From contig JANQJJ010000280.1 of NCBI GenBank assembly GCA_028281725.1, positions 1 to 43,675 of the forward strand: DNA of 43,675 nt, given 5' to 3'. Positions 26,683 through 34,982 of the stretch are shown here, one piece after another (within the stretch, counting starts at the first letter, position 1; each line of letters opens with the position of its first letter). Made by a program: the position numbers and the translations under genes. The notes beneath the pieces are model-generated. The model did no database searches. It had not been told where the DNA came from and was given only the letters and a program-made list of their open reading frames with translations. This stretch comes from Pirellulaceae bacterium. GTDB taxonomy: Bacteria; Planctomycetota; Planctomycetia; Pirellulales; Pirellulaceae.

Positions 26683-28749
26683 ATGTCCCATGGCCTCAAT
26701 CCCGAGCAGCAAGAAGCTGTACAAACGCTCACTGGCCCGATGCTGGTACTCGCCGGTGCGGGGTCCGGTAAAACGCGCGTGGTCACCTTTCGCATCGCCA
26801 ACCTTATCCGCCACGGAATCAGGCCCGATCGCATTCTCGCAGTGACTTTCACGAACAAAGCCGCCAAGGAAATGCGCGAGCGGATTACCGGTCTGATCGG
26901 GCCGAAACGCAAGCGGAGAAAAAGCGATCAGCCCCCGCCGGCTCCCGTGATCGGTACGTTCCATTCGAATTGTGTGCAGATACTTCGTCGCCATGCGACG
27001 CGTCTAGGCTACCCCGAACGATTCGCGATCTACGATCGCGGAGACCAAGAATCGATGGCTCGCGATGTCCTCAGACAACTCCGCGTTCACACGGGCATGC
27101 TCAAACCAGCCGACCTGCTCTCGCACATAAGCCGCTGGAAAAATGCCGGAGTTCGGGCGGAAAATGCAGGTGAAACTGCCCGCACGGATGCTGAGCATGT
27201 CGCAGCCAGCGGTTACCGACGCTACCAGCAGGCCATCAAGCTGGCCGGAGCGATGGACTTCGACGACCTGTTGCTGGCGACAGAAGAGTTGTTTCGGTGC
27301 TTTGATGACGTCCGGCAGGCGGAAGCCGGTCGATTTGACCACGTGCTCGTCGACGAATATCAGGACACTAACCAATCGCAATACTCGATCATCCGCCAGT
27401 TGTCCGGCGGACACCGCAACTTGTGCGTCGTCGGCGACGATGACCAGTCGATCTATGGCTGGCGCGGAGCCGAAGTCCAACATATCCTGAACTTTCGCAC
27501 CGATTGGCCCGACGCCAAGGTGGTGCGGCTGGAAGCCAACTACCGCAGTACGTTCGCCATTCTGGAAGCAGCCAATCGGTTGATCGCGTTCAATAAAACT
27601 CGCCATGACAAGATCTTGCGCGCCGCGCGAGCTGGCGGGACACCTCCGCGGATACTCCAGTTCAAAAACGAAGTCGAAGAAGCCGTGGAGATTACCGGGG
27701 AAATCCAGCGAATCTTGGATCGACAAGTCCGTCAGCCTCGCGACTTGGCAATCCTGTTCCGTACCAACGAACAGCCCCGCGTCTTCGAAACGGAGCTGCG
27801 CAAAGCCAAAATACCGTATGCGCTCGTCGGCAGTCAGTCGTTCTTCGATCGCAAAGAAGTGCGAGACCTGCTCAGCTACTTTAAGATCATCGACAATCCT
27901 CGAGATGAAGTGGCCTTGCTCCGCATTATCAATACGCCCCAGCGTGGCGTCGGTAGCAAGAGCGTCGAAACGTTGTTGGCAAGTGCCGTCGCCCAGGGAA
28001 AGACGGTTTGGGAGACGATGCACGACACAGCGCTGACCGGCGGGCTGCCCGAGCCGGCCCGCCGCGGGCTCGGAAGACTGCAGACACTGGTAGGCCGTTT
28101 CAAAAGCCGCTTGAACGACGAAGGGGTTTCGCTGGCCGATCTCGTACGCGACCTGGTCCACGATTTGGATTACCTCGGCGCGATCGAGCGGATGTATCCG
28201 ACACCCGAAGAGGCCCAAGCGCGACAAGATTCCGTGCAAGAAGTCATCAATGCGATCGCGGAATACGAGTCGGCGAGTAGGTCACCGAGCCTCTCCGGGT
28301 TTCTTGATGACGTTGCCTTGGCGGGCAAAGAGTTCGGCAGCCCCAAGGAAAAAGAGAAGCAGAGGAACGCGGTTTCCCTGATGACCTATCACAGCGCGAA
28401 GGGACTTGAATTCCCGATCGTGTATATGGTCGGCATGGAGGAGGGCATTCTGCCGCATCGCCGGTCGTTGGCGGAGGACTACGACGACGTCGAGGAAGAG
28501 CGCCGTCTGTGCTATGTGGGCGTTACCCGGGCTCAGGATGAGTTGACGCTGACACTGCCGCTTCAACGGAAAAAGTGGGGCAAGCCCCGCGATACCTTTG
28601 TCAGCCGGTTTTTGTACGAATTGACCGGTCAGGCCGACAACCCCAACCGCAAACGAGCCATGGACGGCGCTCGCAAGGAAATCGGCTTCAGCAAGCGAGC
28701 TGCCGCTAGAAAACATGCCGCCAAGAAGGGAGCGCGGCACAAGTCCTGA
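26683..28749 (+). CDS. UvrD/PcrA/Rep-family DNA helicase
   Basis: 688 residues; superfamily 1A 3'-5' helicase for repair or replication restart. Visible motifs in order: Q motif LNPEQQEAV, Walker A LAGAGSGKT, Ia VTFTNKAAKEM, II VDEYQDTN, III VVGDDDQSIYGWRGA, IV VRLEANYRST, V LMTYHSAKGLEFPIVYMVGM and VI EERRLCYVGVTRAQDEL. The C-terminus is a short Lys/Arg-rich tail without the extended PcrA/UvrD C-terminal region, so the protein is slightly shorter than PcrA (about 720-740). I cannot separate UvrD from PcrA or Rep on sequence alone. The start is ambiguous between ATG 26647 and ATG 26683; 26683 starts just before the Q motif and is preferred. It is divergent from bL36. Confidence 0.95.
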   Translation: MSHGLNPEQQEAVQTLTGPMLVLAGAGSGKTRVVTFRIANLIRHGIRPDRILAVTFTNKAAKEMRERITGLIGPKRKRRKSDQPPPAPVIGTFHSNCVQILRRHATRLGYPERFAIYDRGDQESMARDVLRQLRVHTGMLKPADLLSHISRWKNAGVRAENAGETARTDAEHVAASGYRRYQQAIKLAGAMDFDDLLLATEELFRCFDDVRQAEAGRFDHVLVDEYQDTNQSQYSIIRQLSGGHRNLCVVGDDDQSIYGWRGAEVQHILNFRTDWPDAKVVRLEANYRSTFAILEAANRLIAFNKTRHDKILRAARAGGTPPRILQFKNEVEEAVEITGEIQRILDRQVRQPRDLAILFRTNEQPRVFETELRKAKIPYALVGSQSFFDRKEVRDLLSYFKIIDNPRDEVALLRIINTPQRGVGSKSVETLLASAVAQGKTVWETMHDTALTGGLPEPARRGLGRLQTLVGRFKSRLNDEGVSLADLVRDLVHDLDYLGAIERMYPTPEEAQARQDSVQEVINAIAEYESASRSPSLSGFLDDVALAGKEFGSPKEKEKQRNAVSLMTYHSAKGLEFPIVYMVGMEEGILPHRRSLAEDYDDVEEERRLCYVGVTRAQDELTLTLPLQRKKWGKPRDTFVSRFLYELTGQADNPNRKRAMDGARKEIGFSKRAAARKHAAKKGARHKS

Positions 28750-28876
28750 GTCGGAAAATGCCCGATGCCCTGGCCGTGTGCCTTCCGGCCCAGCCCCCCC
28801 GTAGCGGTCGGCGCCCTCGCGAAAGTTATGTTTTACCAGTAACATGCGGCACTTCGGGAACCCAGGTGTTCGGGAA

Positions 28877-28991
28877 TAGTGTCGGGAATTAAGGTGTCAG
28901 GCACCAATTGCCGCCAGCGGCCTTACAGGTGCTTCGCACAATTGGTGCCTGACACCCTATTCCCAGCCTGACACCTCTATTCCCGACACTA
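28877..28991. repeat. Nested inverted repeat (REP-like), three copies of a GGTGCCTGACACC unit
   Basis: An outer 13-bp perfect inverted repeat (TAGTGTCGGGAAT at 28877-28889; complement at 28979-28991) encloses an inner 18-bp perfect one (GGTGTCAGGCACCAATTG at 28893-28910; complement at 28939-28956). A third GCCTGACACC-TATTCCC unit lies in between at about 28966-28984, so the element is one unit on the left and two opposite units on the right. It separates the helicase gene from btaA. The GGTGTCAGGCACC core is reminiscent of REP-type repeats mobilised by RAYT transposases; no transposase is nearby. It could also terminate helicase transcription. Confidence 0.88.
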
Positions 28992-29022
28992 GTAGGAATC
29001 TGGCTGAAAAGAAGCATTTGCC

Positions 29023-30210
29023 ATGTCATTGAGAAACTGGATCAGTGGACGAGTCTTCAAGTTCGTTCACGGCAACAATCTTGTCTACAACACTTGCTGG
29101 GAAGATCCCAGGCTCGATCGCGAAGCTCTGCAACTGACCAGTGAAGACCGAGTACTGGTCATTACCTCGGCTGGCTGCAACGCCCTCGACTACGCCTTGA
29201 CCGGACCGGCTCACGTCTATGCAGTCGACATGAATCCCCGGCAAAATGCCTTGCTTGAGCTGAAAATGGCTGGCATTCGCAAATTGGATTACGAAGATTT
29301 TTTTGGACTTTTCGGCAACGGACACCACAGTCGAGCGAATTCCATCTATCAATCGATACTCCGCGGCGAATTGAGTTCCTGGGCACAAACCTATTGGGAC
29401 CGCTGGATCAAGTTTTTTGACAGCCCCAAGCGAACGTTTTACTATCGCGGCACCTCGGGCGCTTTTGCCCGCATGATTCGGTATTACATTGACCGCGTTG
29501 CCAAGATTCGACCCGAAATCAACGAAATCATGGCATGTGAAAACGTCGAGCAACAAAGAGCCGTTTACGACCGCATTCGCGAGCGGTTTTGGAGTCGCAC
29601 CATGCGATTCGCACTCAATCGCGATACGACGCTGTCCATGCTGGGCGTCCCCAAGGCGCAGCGCCAGCAAATCGAGAAACAGTATCCGGGTGGTATCCTT
29701 TGTTTCATTCAGGACTCCATGGAAGCGGTGTTCGCTAAACTGCCGATCCAGGACAACTATTTTTGGCGTGTCTACGTTACCGGTAGCTACACGACCCAGT
29801 GTTGCCCTGAATACCTGAAACCTGACAACTTTGCCCAACTGAAGGCCAACAACGTTTCCAACGTGTCCGTCCACACCGATAGCGTGCAAGGGTTTCTCGA
29901 GAAAGGGGATACCCCAATTTCCAGGTTCATTCTGCTCGACCACATGGATTGGCTGTCGGATCACTTCTTTCCGCTACTGGAATCGGAATGGCAAGCCATC
30001 TTGTCGCGAGCGGCGCCGAGTACCCGCATCCTGTGGCGTAGCGGCGGTCTGCGAACCGACTTCATTGATCGTGTGCAAGTCATGCATGACGGTAAACCAA
30101 CCATGCTGCCGGAACTGCTGAAGTATCACCAGGAACAGGCCGCACAGCTACATGAGCTGGATCGAGTGCACACCTACGGCAGCTTCTACATTGCCGACCT
30201 CGCAGCATAG
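29023..30210 (+). CDS. btaA: BtaA-like SAM:diacylglycerol 3-amino-3-carboxypropyltransferase (DUF3419)
   Basis: 395 residues. Early segments VYNTCWEDPRLDREALQL, VLVITSAGCNALDYALTGPA and VYAVDMNPRQNALLELKMAG match the BtaA/DUF3419 family, including the acidic residue that binds SAM. Downstream LFGNGHHSR and the late LLDHMDWLSDHFFPLLESEW segments fit as well. BtaA transfers the aminocarboxypropyl group of SAM to diacylglycerol, giving diacylglyceryl-homoserine, the precursor of betaine lipids. The next gene, 12 bp downstream, is a BtaB-like N-methyltransferase, as in Rhodobacter btaAB. In other bacteria the pathway replaces phospholipids when phosphate is short. No PhoB box was recognised, and a REP-like repeat lies just upstream. 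No transmembrane helices are seen; the enzyme is probably membrane-peripheral. Confidence 0.88.
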   Translation: MSLRNWISGRVFKFVHGNNLVYNTCWEDPRLDREALQLTSEDRVLVITSAGCNALDYALTGPAHVYAVDMNPRQNALLELKMAGIRKLDYEDFFGLFGNGHHSRANSIYQSILRGELSSWAQTYWDRWIKFFDSPKRTFYYRGTSGAFARMIRYYIDRVAKIRPEINEIMACENVEQQRAVYDRIRERFWSRTMRFALNRDTTLSMLGVPKAQRQQIEKQYPGGILCFIQDSMEAVFAKLPIQDNYFWRVYVTGSYTTQCCPEYLKPDNFAQLKANNVSNVSVHTDSVQGFLEKGDTPISRFILLDHMDWLSDHFFPLLESEWQAILSRAAPSTRILWRSGGLRTDFIDRVQVMHDGKPTMLPELLKYHQEQAAQLHELDRVHTYGSFYIADLAA

Positions 30211-30222
30211 GTCTGTTCCGCC

Positions 30223-30957
30223 ATGGCTTTGCTCCAAGATATCAAGATCCTGTACCACCTGGCGCTGCGTCCAGTTCGCGGTAAGGACCATGCGGAGCGA
30301 ATGGAGAGCTTCTACTCGGGCCAAGCCAGCGCCTACGACGATTTCCGCAAACGGCTGCTTCATGGACGAGAAGAACTTTTTCAAAAAATCGAACTACCCA
30401 CAGGCGGCGTATGGGTCGACTTGGGAGGTGGAACGGGGGCCAACCTGGAATTCATCGCCGAATCTGTCCCCAAGCTCGGCAAGGTCTATGTCGTCGATTT
30501 GGCTTCCTCGCTGCTCAACGTAGCTCGCGAGCGATTCGAAAACAACCGCTGGCAACACGCCCAGGCGATCGAGGGCGATGCGACTCGGTGGCAACCTCCC
30601 GAAGGCAGTGCAGACGTGGTTACCTTTTCTTACTCGCTGACGATGATTCCCGACTGGTTCGCAGCGATTGAAAACGCCCTGAGGATGCTCAAGCCAGGCG
30701 GCGTCATCGGCGTGGTCGATTTTTACGTGTCTCGCAAACACGCCGGCGAAAACATGCAGCGACACCGTTGGTTCACCAGGAACTTCTGGCCGGTCTGGTT
30801 CGCCAGTGACAACGTCTTTCCTTCGGCAGACCACCTGCCGTTTCTCCAGTCCCATTTCGACACACTTTGGTGCCGGGAATCCCGTTCCAAGGTACCGTAT
30901 ATTCCCTTCATACGGACACCGTTTTACCAGTTCGTCGGCCGTAAGCCCGCCGACTGA
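30223..30957 (+). CDS. btaB: BtaB-like diacylglyceryl-homoserine N-methyltransferase
   Basis: A 244-residue class I SAM-dependent methyltransferase. HAERMESFYSGQASAYDDFR is the N-terminal signature shared by BtaB proteins; motif I is VWVDLGGGTGANLEF (about residues 64-78), followed by VYVVDLASSL, then VTFSYSLTMIPDWFAAIENA and LKPGGVIGVVDFYVSRK. BtaB adds three methyl groups to diacylglyceryl-homoserine to give the betaine lipid DGTS. The gene is 12 bp after btaA on the same strand, so the two almost certainly form an operon. A generic UbiE-like methyltransferase is the alternative, but the neighbour and N-terminal signature favour BtaB. It converges on the glycosidase-like gene. Confidence 0.85.
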   Translation: MALLQDIKILYHLALRPVRGKDHAERMESFYSGQASAYDDFRKRLLHGREELFQKIELPTGGVWVDLGGGTGANLEFIAESVPKLGKVYVVDLASSLLNVARERFENNRWQHAQAIEGDATRWQPPEGSADVVTFSYSLTMIPDWFAAIENALRMLKPGGVIGVVDFYVSRKHAGENMQRHRWFTRNFWPVWFASDNVFPSADHLPFLQSHFDTLWCRESRSKVPYIPFIRTPFYQFVGRKPAD

Positions 30958-31010
30958 TCGACTGTTTCCGCGCGGTCGGCCGGGCAGCGGTTGCGGCCCC
31001 AAGCGAGCCG

Positions 31011-32423
31011 TTACCGAACCTCGATTACAGCGACATAGTTGCCTTCGCCCGCGGGTTCGACCGCCAATTCGCCTGACGCTGGCACCAGCTGCGACTCGTG
31101 TTCGATTTCCCCCGGGTCGATAGCGATCCAGCGAATCTGCAGCGTCCCCGAGCGCGCACCGACCTTCAAGGTGACTCGCCGCTCGCGCTGCGAGGCGGGA
31201 AAGTACAAGACGAAAGCATCACGCCCAGCTGATGCGGCCACAAACGCCTCGTTCTCCTCTCGATCGCTGAGCAAGTCATTGGCAGGCTCGACGCTCCACA
31301 ACGGAACCTGTGCGTGTACTTTGCGGGCGGCAGCCAGACACGCGACAGCCCTGTCGTTGATTCCGAGCCCCGAGTCGGGTCGATGAAATCGGATCGACGC
31401 AGCTCCCGCCAACAGATGTCGCCAAAAACGCTCAATGGCATCTTGATCGGTGTGTTTGAATTTGTTGCCATCGGCGCCGTACGTCTTGGTCGTATTTATG
31501 GGCCTGGGTCGTTTGCCAAGATAGTTCCGCACATACAGAAAATTGTCCCAGTGCTTCTGGCCACTGTTTTGATTGTTCTGCGACACATCGACGAAATCAT
31601 AGAGTTCCGGATGATCGAACGTCTGGCGATGCCGACTGGCGGTCAGATCCCAGTCGTCCCACATCTCCGTGATCATCACCCGCTTGCCGGCCGCTTCGCT
31701 GCGCCGACGAACGAGTTTCGCCCAGTACTCACCCCACTCGGGATCGGCCCGAGTCTCGTTGTCGATACAAACCAGAACGTGCTCGAATGGCAGCAAATGA
31801 TCAAGCAACTTGTTCACGAAAGCCTCTTGATACTTGAGCACCACCGTATTGTTTCGTTGCTTGGGCGTCGTGAAGAAGAACGGCTGCTTGTTTTGCCCCG
31901 GATGCTGCTGGTAACGCCGAGCGAAACCTGATTGCTCAAACGTGTAGTTGACGTTGTTGGCAGGACTGTAAGGATGACGCTCCCATCGCTTGGGATCGTT
32001 CGCCCGGACGTCGGTGTAGTCGAATCGGTCCCAAATCTCGATCTGCACGAAGATCCCGCGCCGGGCCGTCTCGGTCAGCATCGTATCAAAGCGTTGCCAA
32101 TACTCTGGATTCCACTGGCTAAGATCGTATTTGCCATTGTCGAGTTGCAGGAAGGGATAAACCTCAAAGCCACCATCCCGACGGTCGCTCATCGTATTGC
32201 GAATTACGTTTCCGCCCGCGCGGGCAATCCGTTCAAGCTGAGGAATCAGTCGAGCCTTCGGCCACTGAAACAAATTGTCGTCGTCGCTTCCGCCGAGCAA
32301 CAGTACCGGCTGGCCATGATGCGACCAATACCATGGATTCTCCTTCCATGGCTCGATCGCGGGGGCATCGCACGCCTGCCCCATCCAGAGAATCAGAAAC
32401 ATCAGCATCGCAGACCGAGTCAT
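31011..32423 (-). CDS. Secreted glycoside hydrolase-like protein (TIM barrel with C-terminal beta domain)
   Basis: 470 residues with a hydrophobic N-terminal signal (about 1-20). The core resembles TIM-barrel glycosidase-like proteins: GGNVIRNTMSDRRDGGFEVY, IFVQIEIWDRFDYTD, VLVCIDNETRADPEWGEYWA (candidate acid/base Glu) and VMITEMWDDWDLTASRHRQT (candidate nucleophile Glu). The last ~90 residues form a beta domain of the putative collagen-binding type. Substrate is unknown. The start codon overlaps the stop of the upstream sulfatase by four bases (ATGA), so the two are translated together and probably act on the same sulfated polysaccharide. The catalytic residues are assigned by position and are tentative. 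Confidence 0.75.
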   Translation of the reverse strand: MTRSAMLMFLILWMGQACDAPAIEPWKENPWYWSHHGQPVLLLGGSDDDNLFQWPKARLIPQLERIARAGGNVIRNTMSDRRDGGFEVYPFLQLDNGKYDLSQWNPEYWQRFDTMLTETARRGIFVQIEIWDRFDYTDVRANDPKRWERHPYSPANNVNYTFEQSGFARRYQQHPGQNKQPFFFTTPKQRNNTVVLKYQEAFVNKLLDHLLPFEHVLVCIDNETRADPEWGEYWAKLVRRRSEAAGKRVMITEMWDDWDLTASRHRQTFDHPELYDFVDVSQNNQNSGQKHWDNFLYVRNYLGKRPRPINTTKTYGADGNKFKHTDQDAIERFWRHLLAGAASIRFHRPDSGLGINDRAVACLAAARKVHAQVPLWSVEPANDLLSDREENEAFVAASAGRDAFVLYFPASQRERRVTLKVGARSGTLQIRWIAIDPGEIEHESQLVPASGELAVEPAGEGNYVAVIEVR

Positions 32424-33910
32424 TCCGGAAGGGCTCCTTTCCAGCCGGCAGCCAACTGCCCGCTGAGTTGATCAACCAGTGCGGCGTTGGCCGGCAGCAC
32501 GGCGATATTGACGTTCTCGTCGGGATCGTTCTCTAGATCGTACAGTTCGTACTCGACGAAGTCTCTGGTCGGCGTCGCCCATTCGACCAGACGGAACCGC
32601 TCCGTACGGATCGCACGGCCGAGAACACGGCCGGTTCCCCGGGCCGTACGCGGATAGACATGAAAAGCGGCTTTCTTCCATGGCCGCGATGGCTCATCGA
32701 GTAGTGGACTGAAGCTAACCCCCTCCAGGTCCGCGGGCTCAGGCAGGCCGCAAACGTCGGCCAACGTGGGATAGATATCCACAAACTCCACCAGGCGCTG
32801 GCATTCTCCGGCGACCTTGCCCTGACCGGGAACGGAAATGATCAGTGGCACACGGGTGGCGACTTCGTAATTGGTGTGCTTGCACCAAAACCCATGCTCG
32901 CCCAGTTGCCAGCCGTGATCCCCCCACAGGATAACGACTGTCTTCTGGCGTAGCTTAAGTCGGTCGAGTTCACTTAGAAGCTGACCGACCAGCGCATCGA
33001 TATAGCTCGTCGCCGCCCAATATCCGTGGACTGCCTCGCGGGCCTGATCTTCGGTGAGCGGACCTCGCGCGGGCATCCCGTAGTACTTGCGCAGTTCGCC
33101 CCATGAGGTGTGAGCGTAAGCGGGCGAACCTTTCGGTGGCTGGGGATTGTCGGCAAGTTCAATCGCCGAGCGATCGTACAGGTCCCAATACTTCTTGGGA
33201 GCGACGAACGGCAAGTGAGGATTCAAGAAGCCGACAGCCAGAAAGAAGGGCTCATCCCGGTGTTCGCGCATCAACGCGATCGCTTGCTGCGCGATACTGC
33301 CATCGGCCAGCTGGTCGTCGGCAACCTCCGGGGCTGCCCAGGGAAGTCCCCTGGGACGCGTCCTGCTGTCTCGGGTATCGATCCCCGCCTCTTTCGCCTG
33401 GCGAATCAGTTTGGCCAGATGCTCCGTGCCTATCGGGCCGTATCGCGGTGCCCTTTTGAATCGCTCCTGCACCGACCAACTCACCGCATCGTCCTGGTTG
33501 CCATGGCCCGTGTGATAAATTTTGCCCACGCCCTGAGTGTGATATCCATGCTGCTTAAAGTACTGTGCGACGGTCACGGCATCGGGACGCTTGCGGCGAA
33601 AGAACGTGGGAAGATCGAGAACACCGGTCGACTCAGGACGAAGCCCCGTCATCAGCGACGCCCGCGATGGATTGCAAACCGCCTGCTGGCAGTAAGCGCG
33701 TGTGAAGAGCGTGCCCTCGGAAGCCAACCGGTCGATATGGGGAGACTTGACCACGGGGTGACCATAGCAACCGAGCTCTGGTCTCAGATCGTCCACCGCG
33801 ATGAACAAAACGTTAAAACCGCTCCGCTGCGCTGCAACCGGGCTAGGCATCGCCACGGCAAGTATCGGCAGCAGGTGAAGTAGGATCGAAAAAATCTTGG
33901 GTACTGCCAT
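32420..33910 (-). CDS. Secreted sulfatase, iduronate-2-sulfatase-like
   Basis: 496 residues with a signal peptide (about 1-27, cleavage near VAAQRS). VLFIAVDDLRPELGCYG supplies the two calcium-binding Asp (40, 41). The formylglycine signature CNPSRASLMTG (Cys79-Arg83) is the consensus CxPSR form. WGDHGWQLGEHGFWCKHTNY and VPLIISVPG complete the active site. The sequence style (DDLRPELGCYG, then GVGKIYHTGHG and ATSYIDALVGQLL) is that of iduronate-2-sulfatase relatives, often found in planctomycetes. The actual substrate is unknown. The gene overlaps the glycosidase-like gene by four bases, and the DUF2461 gene is 24 bp upstream on the same strand, so a three-gene transcript is possible. Confidence 0.93.
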   Translation of the reverse strand: MAVPKIFSILLHLLPILAVAMPSPVAAQRSGFNVLFIAVDDLRPELGCYGHPVVKSPHIDRLASEGTLFTRAYCQQAVCNPSRASLMTGLRPESTGVLDLPTFFRRKRPDAVTVAQYFKQHGYHTQGVGKIYHTGHGNQDDAVSWSVQERFKRAPRYGPIGTEHLAKLIRQAKEAGIDTRDSRTRPRGLPWAAPEVADDQLADGSIAQQAIALMREHRDEPFFLAVGFLNPHLPFVAPKKYWDLYDRSAIELADNPQPPKGSPAYAHTSWGELRKYYGMPARGPLTEDQAREAVHGYWAATSYIDALVGQLLSELDRLKLRQKTVVILWGDHGWQLGEHGFWCKHTNYEVATRVPLIISVPGQGKVAGECQRLVEFVDIYPTLADVCGLPEPADLEGVSFSPLLDEPSRPWKKAAFHVYPRTARGTGRVLGRAIRTERFRLVEWATPTRDFVEYELYDLENDPDENVNIAVLPANAALVDQLSGQLAAGWKGALPE

Positions 33911-33934
33911 CTCGCTAAAATCCTTGGATCCACA

Positions 33935-34624
33935 TCAATAGGGCTGCCCTAGCGTTTCACACAACACGACCATCAGCGGTTTGGCTGCGGACACCAGCTT
34001 GGGAATGGTCTGAAGCAACTCCGGACTTTCGATCTGCTTCCTCGAAAGTTTGGCCATTCCCAGGAAACTTTTCAGCCTCAGCTCATCCACCTGGGGATGA
34101 TCCTTGGCATAACCCCGAGGCGCCGTTTTGAGACGATCGTCGTAAAAAGTGAACGCCTCGCAAAATCGCTTGTTCTTCCGAACTCTCCGCCAGGTCGTCT
34201 CATTCTCCGCAATGGCATCCCGGATCATCTTCAGGGCATCCGACGGGGGTCTCCATATTCCGGCGCCTAGAAAGCATTCGTCGATATCGATGTGCAGGTA
34301 AACGCCCGGCGCGTGCACATCCTTGCCCGCCCGATGTCGAAAGTGAATTCCGATGTTCGTTTTGTAAGGTGTCTTGTCTTTCGAAAAACGCGTGTCTTTG
34401 TAAATCCGCATGAGCGAACCACCGACCTTCTTCGCCTCCACCTTGAGCATCGGAGCCACTTTTCCGAGCGGCTTCTCCAAGCTTCGAATCAACTCGAGGG
34501 ATGGCTCAAGAAAGCTCTCCTCGTACCGCTGCTTATGTTCGGCGAACCACTCTCGATTGTTGTTTTTACGCAGATCCTGCAGAAACTTGATCGTATCCTT
34601 GGGGAAGCCTGGAAAAGTAGCCAT
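33935..34624 (-). CDS. DUF2461 family protein
   Basis: 229 residues beginning FPGFPKDTIKFLQDLRKNNN then REWFAEHKQRYEESFLEP, the signature start of DUF2461 (TIGR02453). Later conserved parts are IYKDTRFSKDKTPYKTNIGI and PGVYLHIDIDECFLGAGIW. The family is cytosolic and of unknown function. ATG 34624 begins directly before the conserved region. It is first in a possible transcript with the sulfatase and glycosidase-like gene, although its sequence says nothing about glycan metabolism. It is divergent from the PaaK-like gene across a 358-bp spacer. Confidence 0.9.
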   Translation of the reverse strand: MATFPGFPKDTIKFLQDLRKNNNREWFAEHKQRYEESFLEPSLELIRSLEKPLGKVAPMLKVEAKKVGGSLMRIYKDTRFSKDKTPYKTNIGIHFRHRAGKDVHAPGVYLHIDIDECFLGAGIWRPPSDALKMIRDAIAENETTWRRVRKNKRFCEAFTFYDDRLKTAPRGYAKDHPQVDELRLKSFLGMAKLSRKQIESPELLQTIPKLVSAAKPLMVVLCETLGQPY

Positions 34625-34982
34625 AAAAACGGTGCTTGCCTATCTAGTCGATGGATGCCTCTTGAGCGACGCCGGATGGCCAGGACTTGCCCGACAGACT
34701 TCGACGCATGACCTGGACCGTCGCCATTTTAGCATCGCGGCTCTCCGCTGGCGGCATCCTCTGCGAGCCCCTCCCGGGGCACTATTCGGGCGACCGATTT
34801 CAGCATATCACGTCCATGTTGCCTGAACATCCCGCCGGATGCCTCTACCGCCGCAGCCTACCAGGTTTCTCACGATCACTTCAGAGTGCCCCGACAAACG
34901 CCAGGTTGTTAGAATCTTGCCATGGTGTTGGCCAGGCTGACGGTGTTGGCCATGATCACTCGTTCCACAGCGCAGAGTCCCC
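34625..34982. other. 358-bp divergent promoter region, no gene seen
   Basis: The DUF2461 gene and the PaaK-like gene point away from this spacer, so promoters for both must lie in it. A TGTTGGCC element occurs at about 34924 and again at about 34943 shortly before the PaaK-like start. The open frames across it are GC-driven and without motifs. Confidence 0.5.

Noticed and set aside
27004-28239. 411-codon open frame on the minus strand
   Set aside because: It lies antisense within the helicase gene, whose motifs are complete; no family signature is seen.
29026-29964. 312-codon open frame on the minus strand
   Set aside because: Antisense shadow of btaA without recognisable domains.
33110-33883. 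257-codon open frame on the plus strand
   Set aside because: Antisense shadow of the CNPSR sulfatase.
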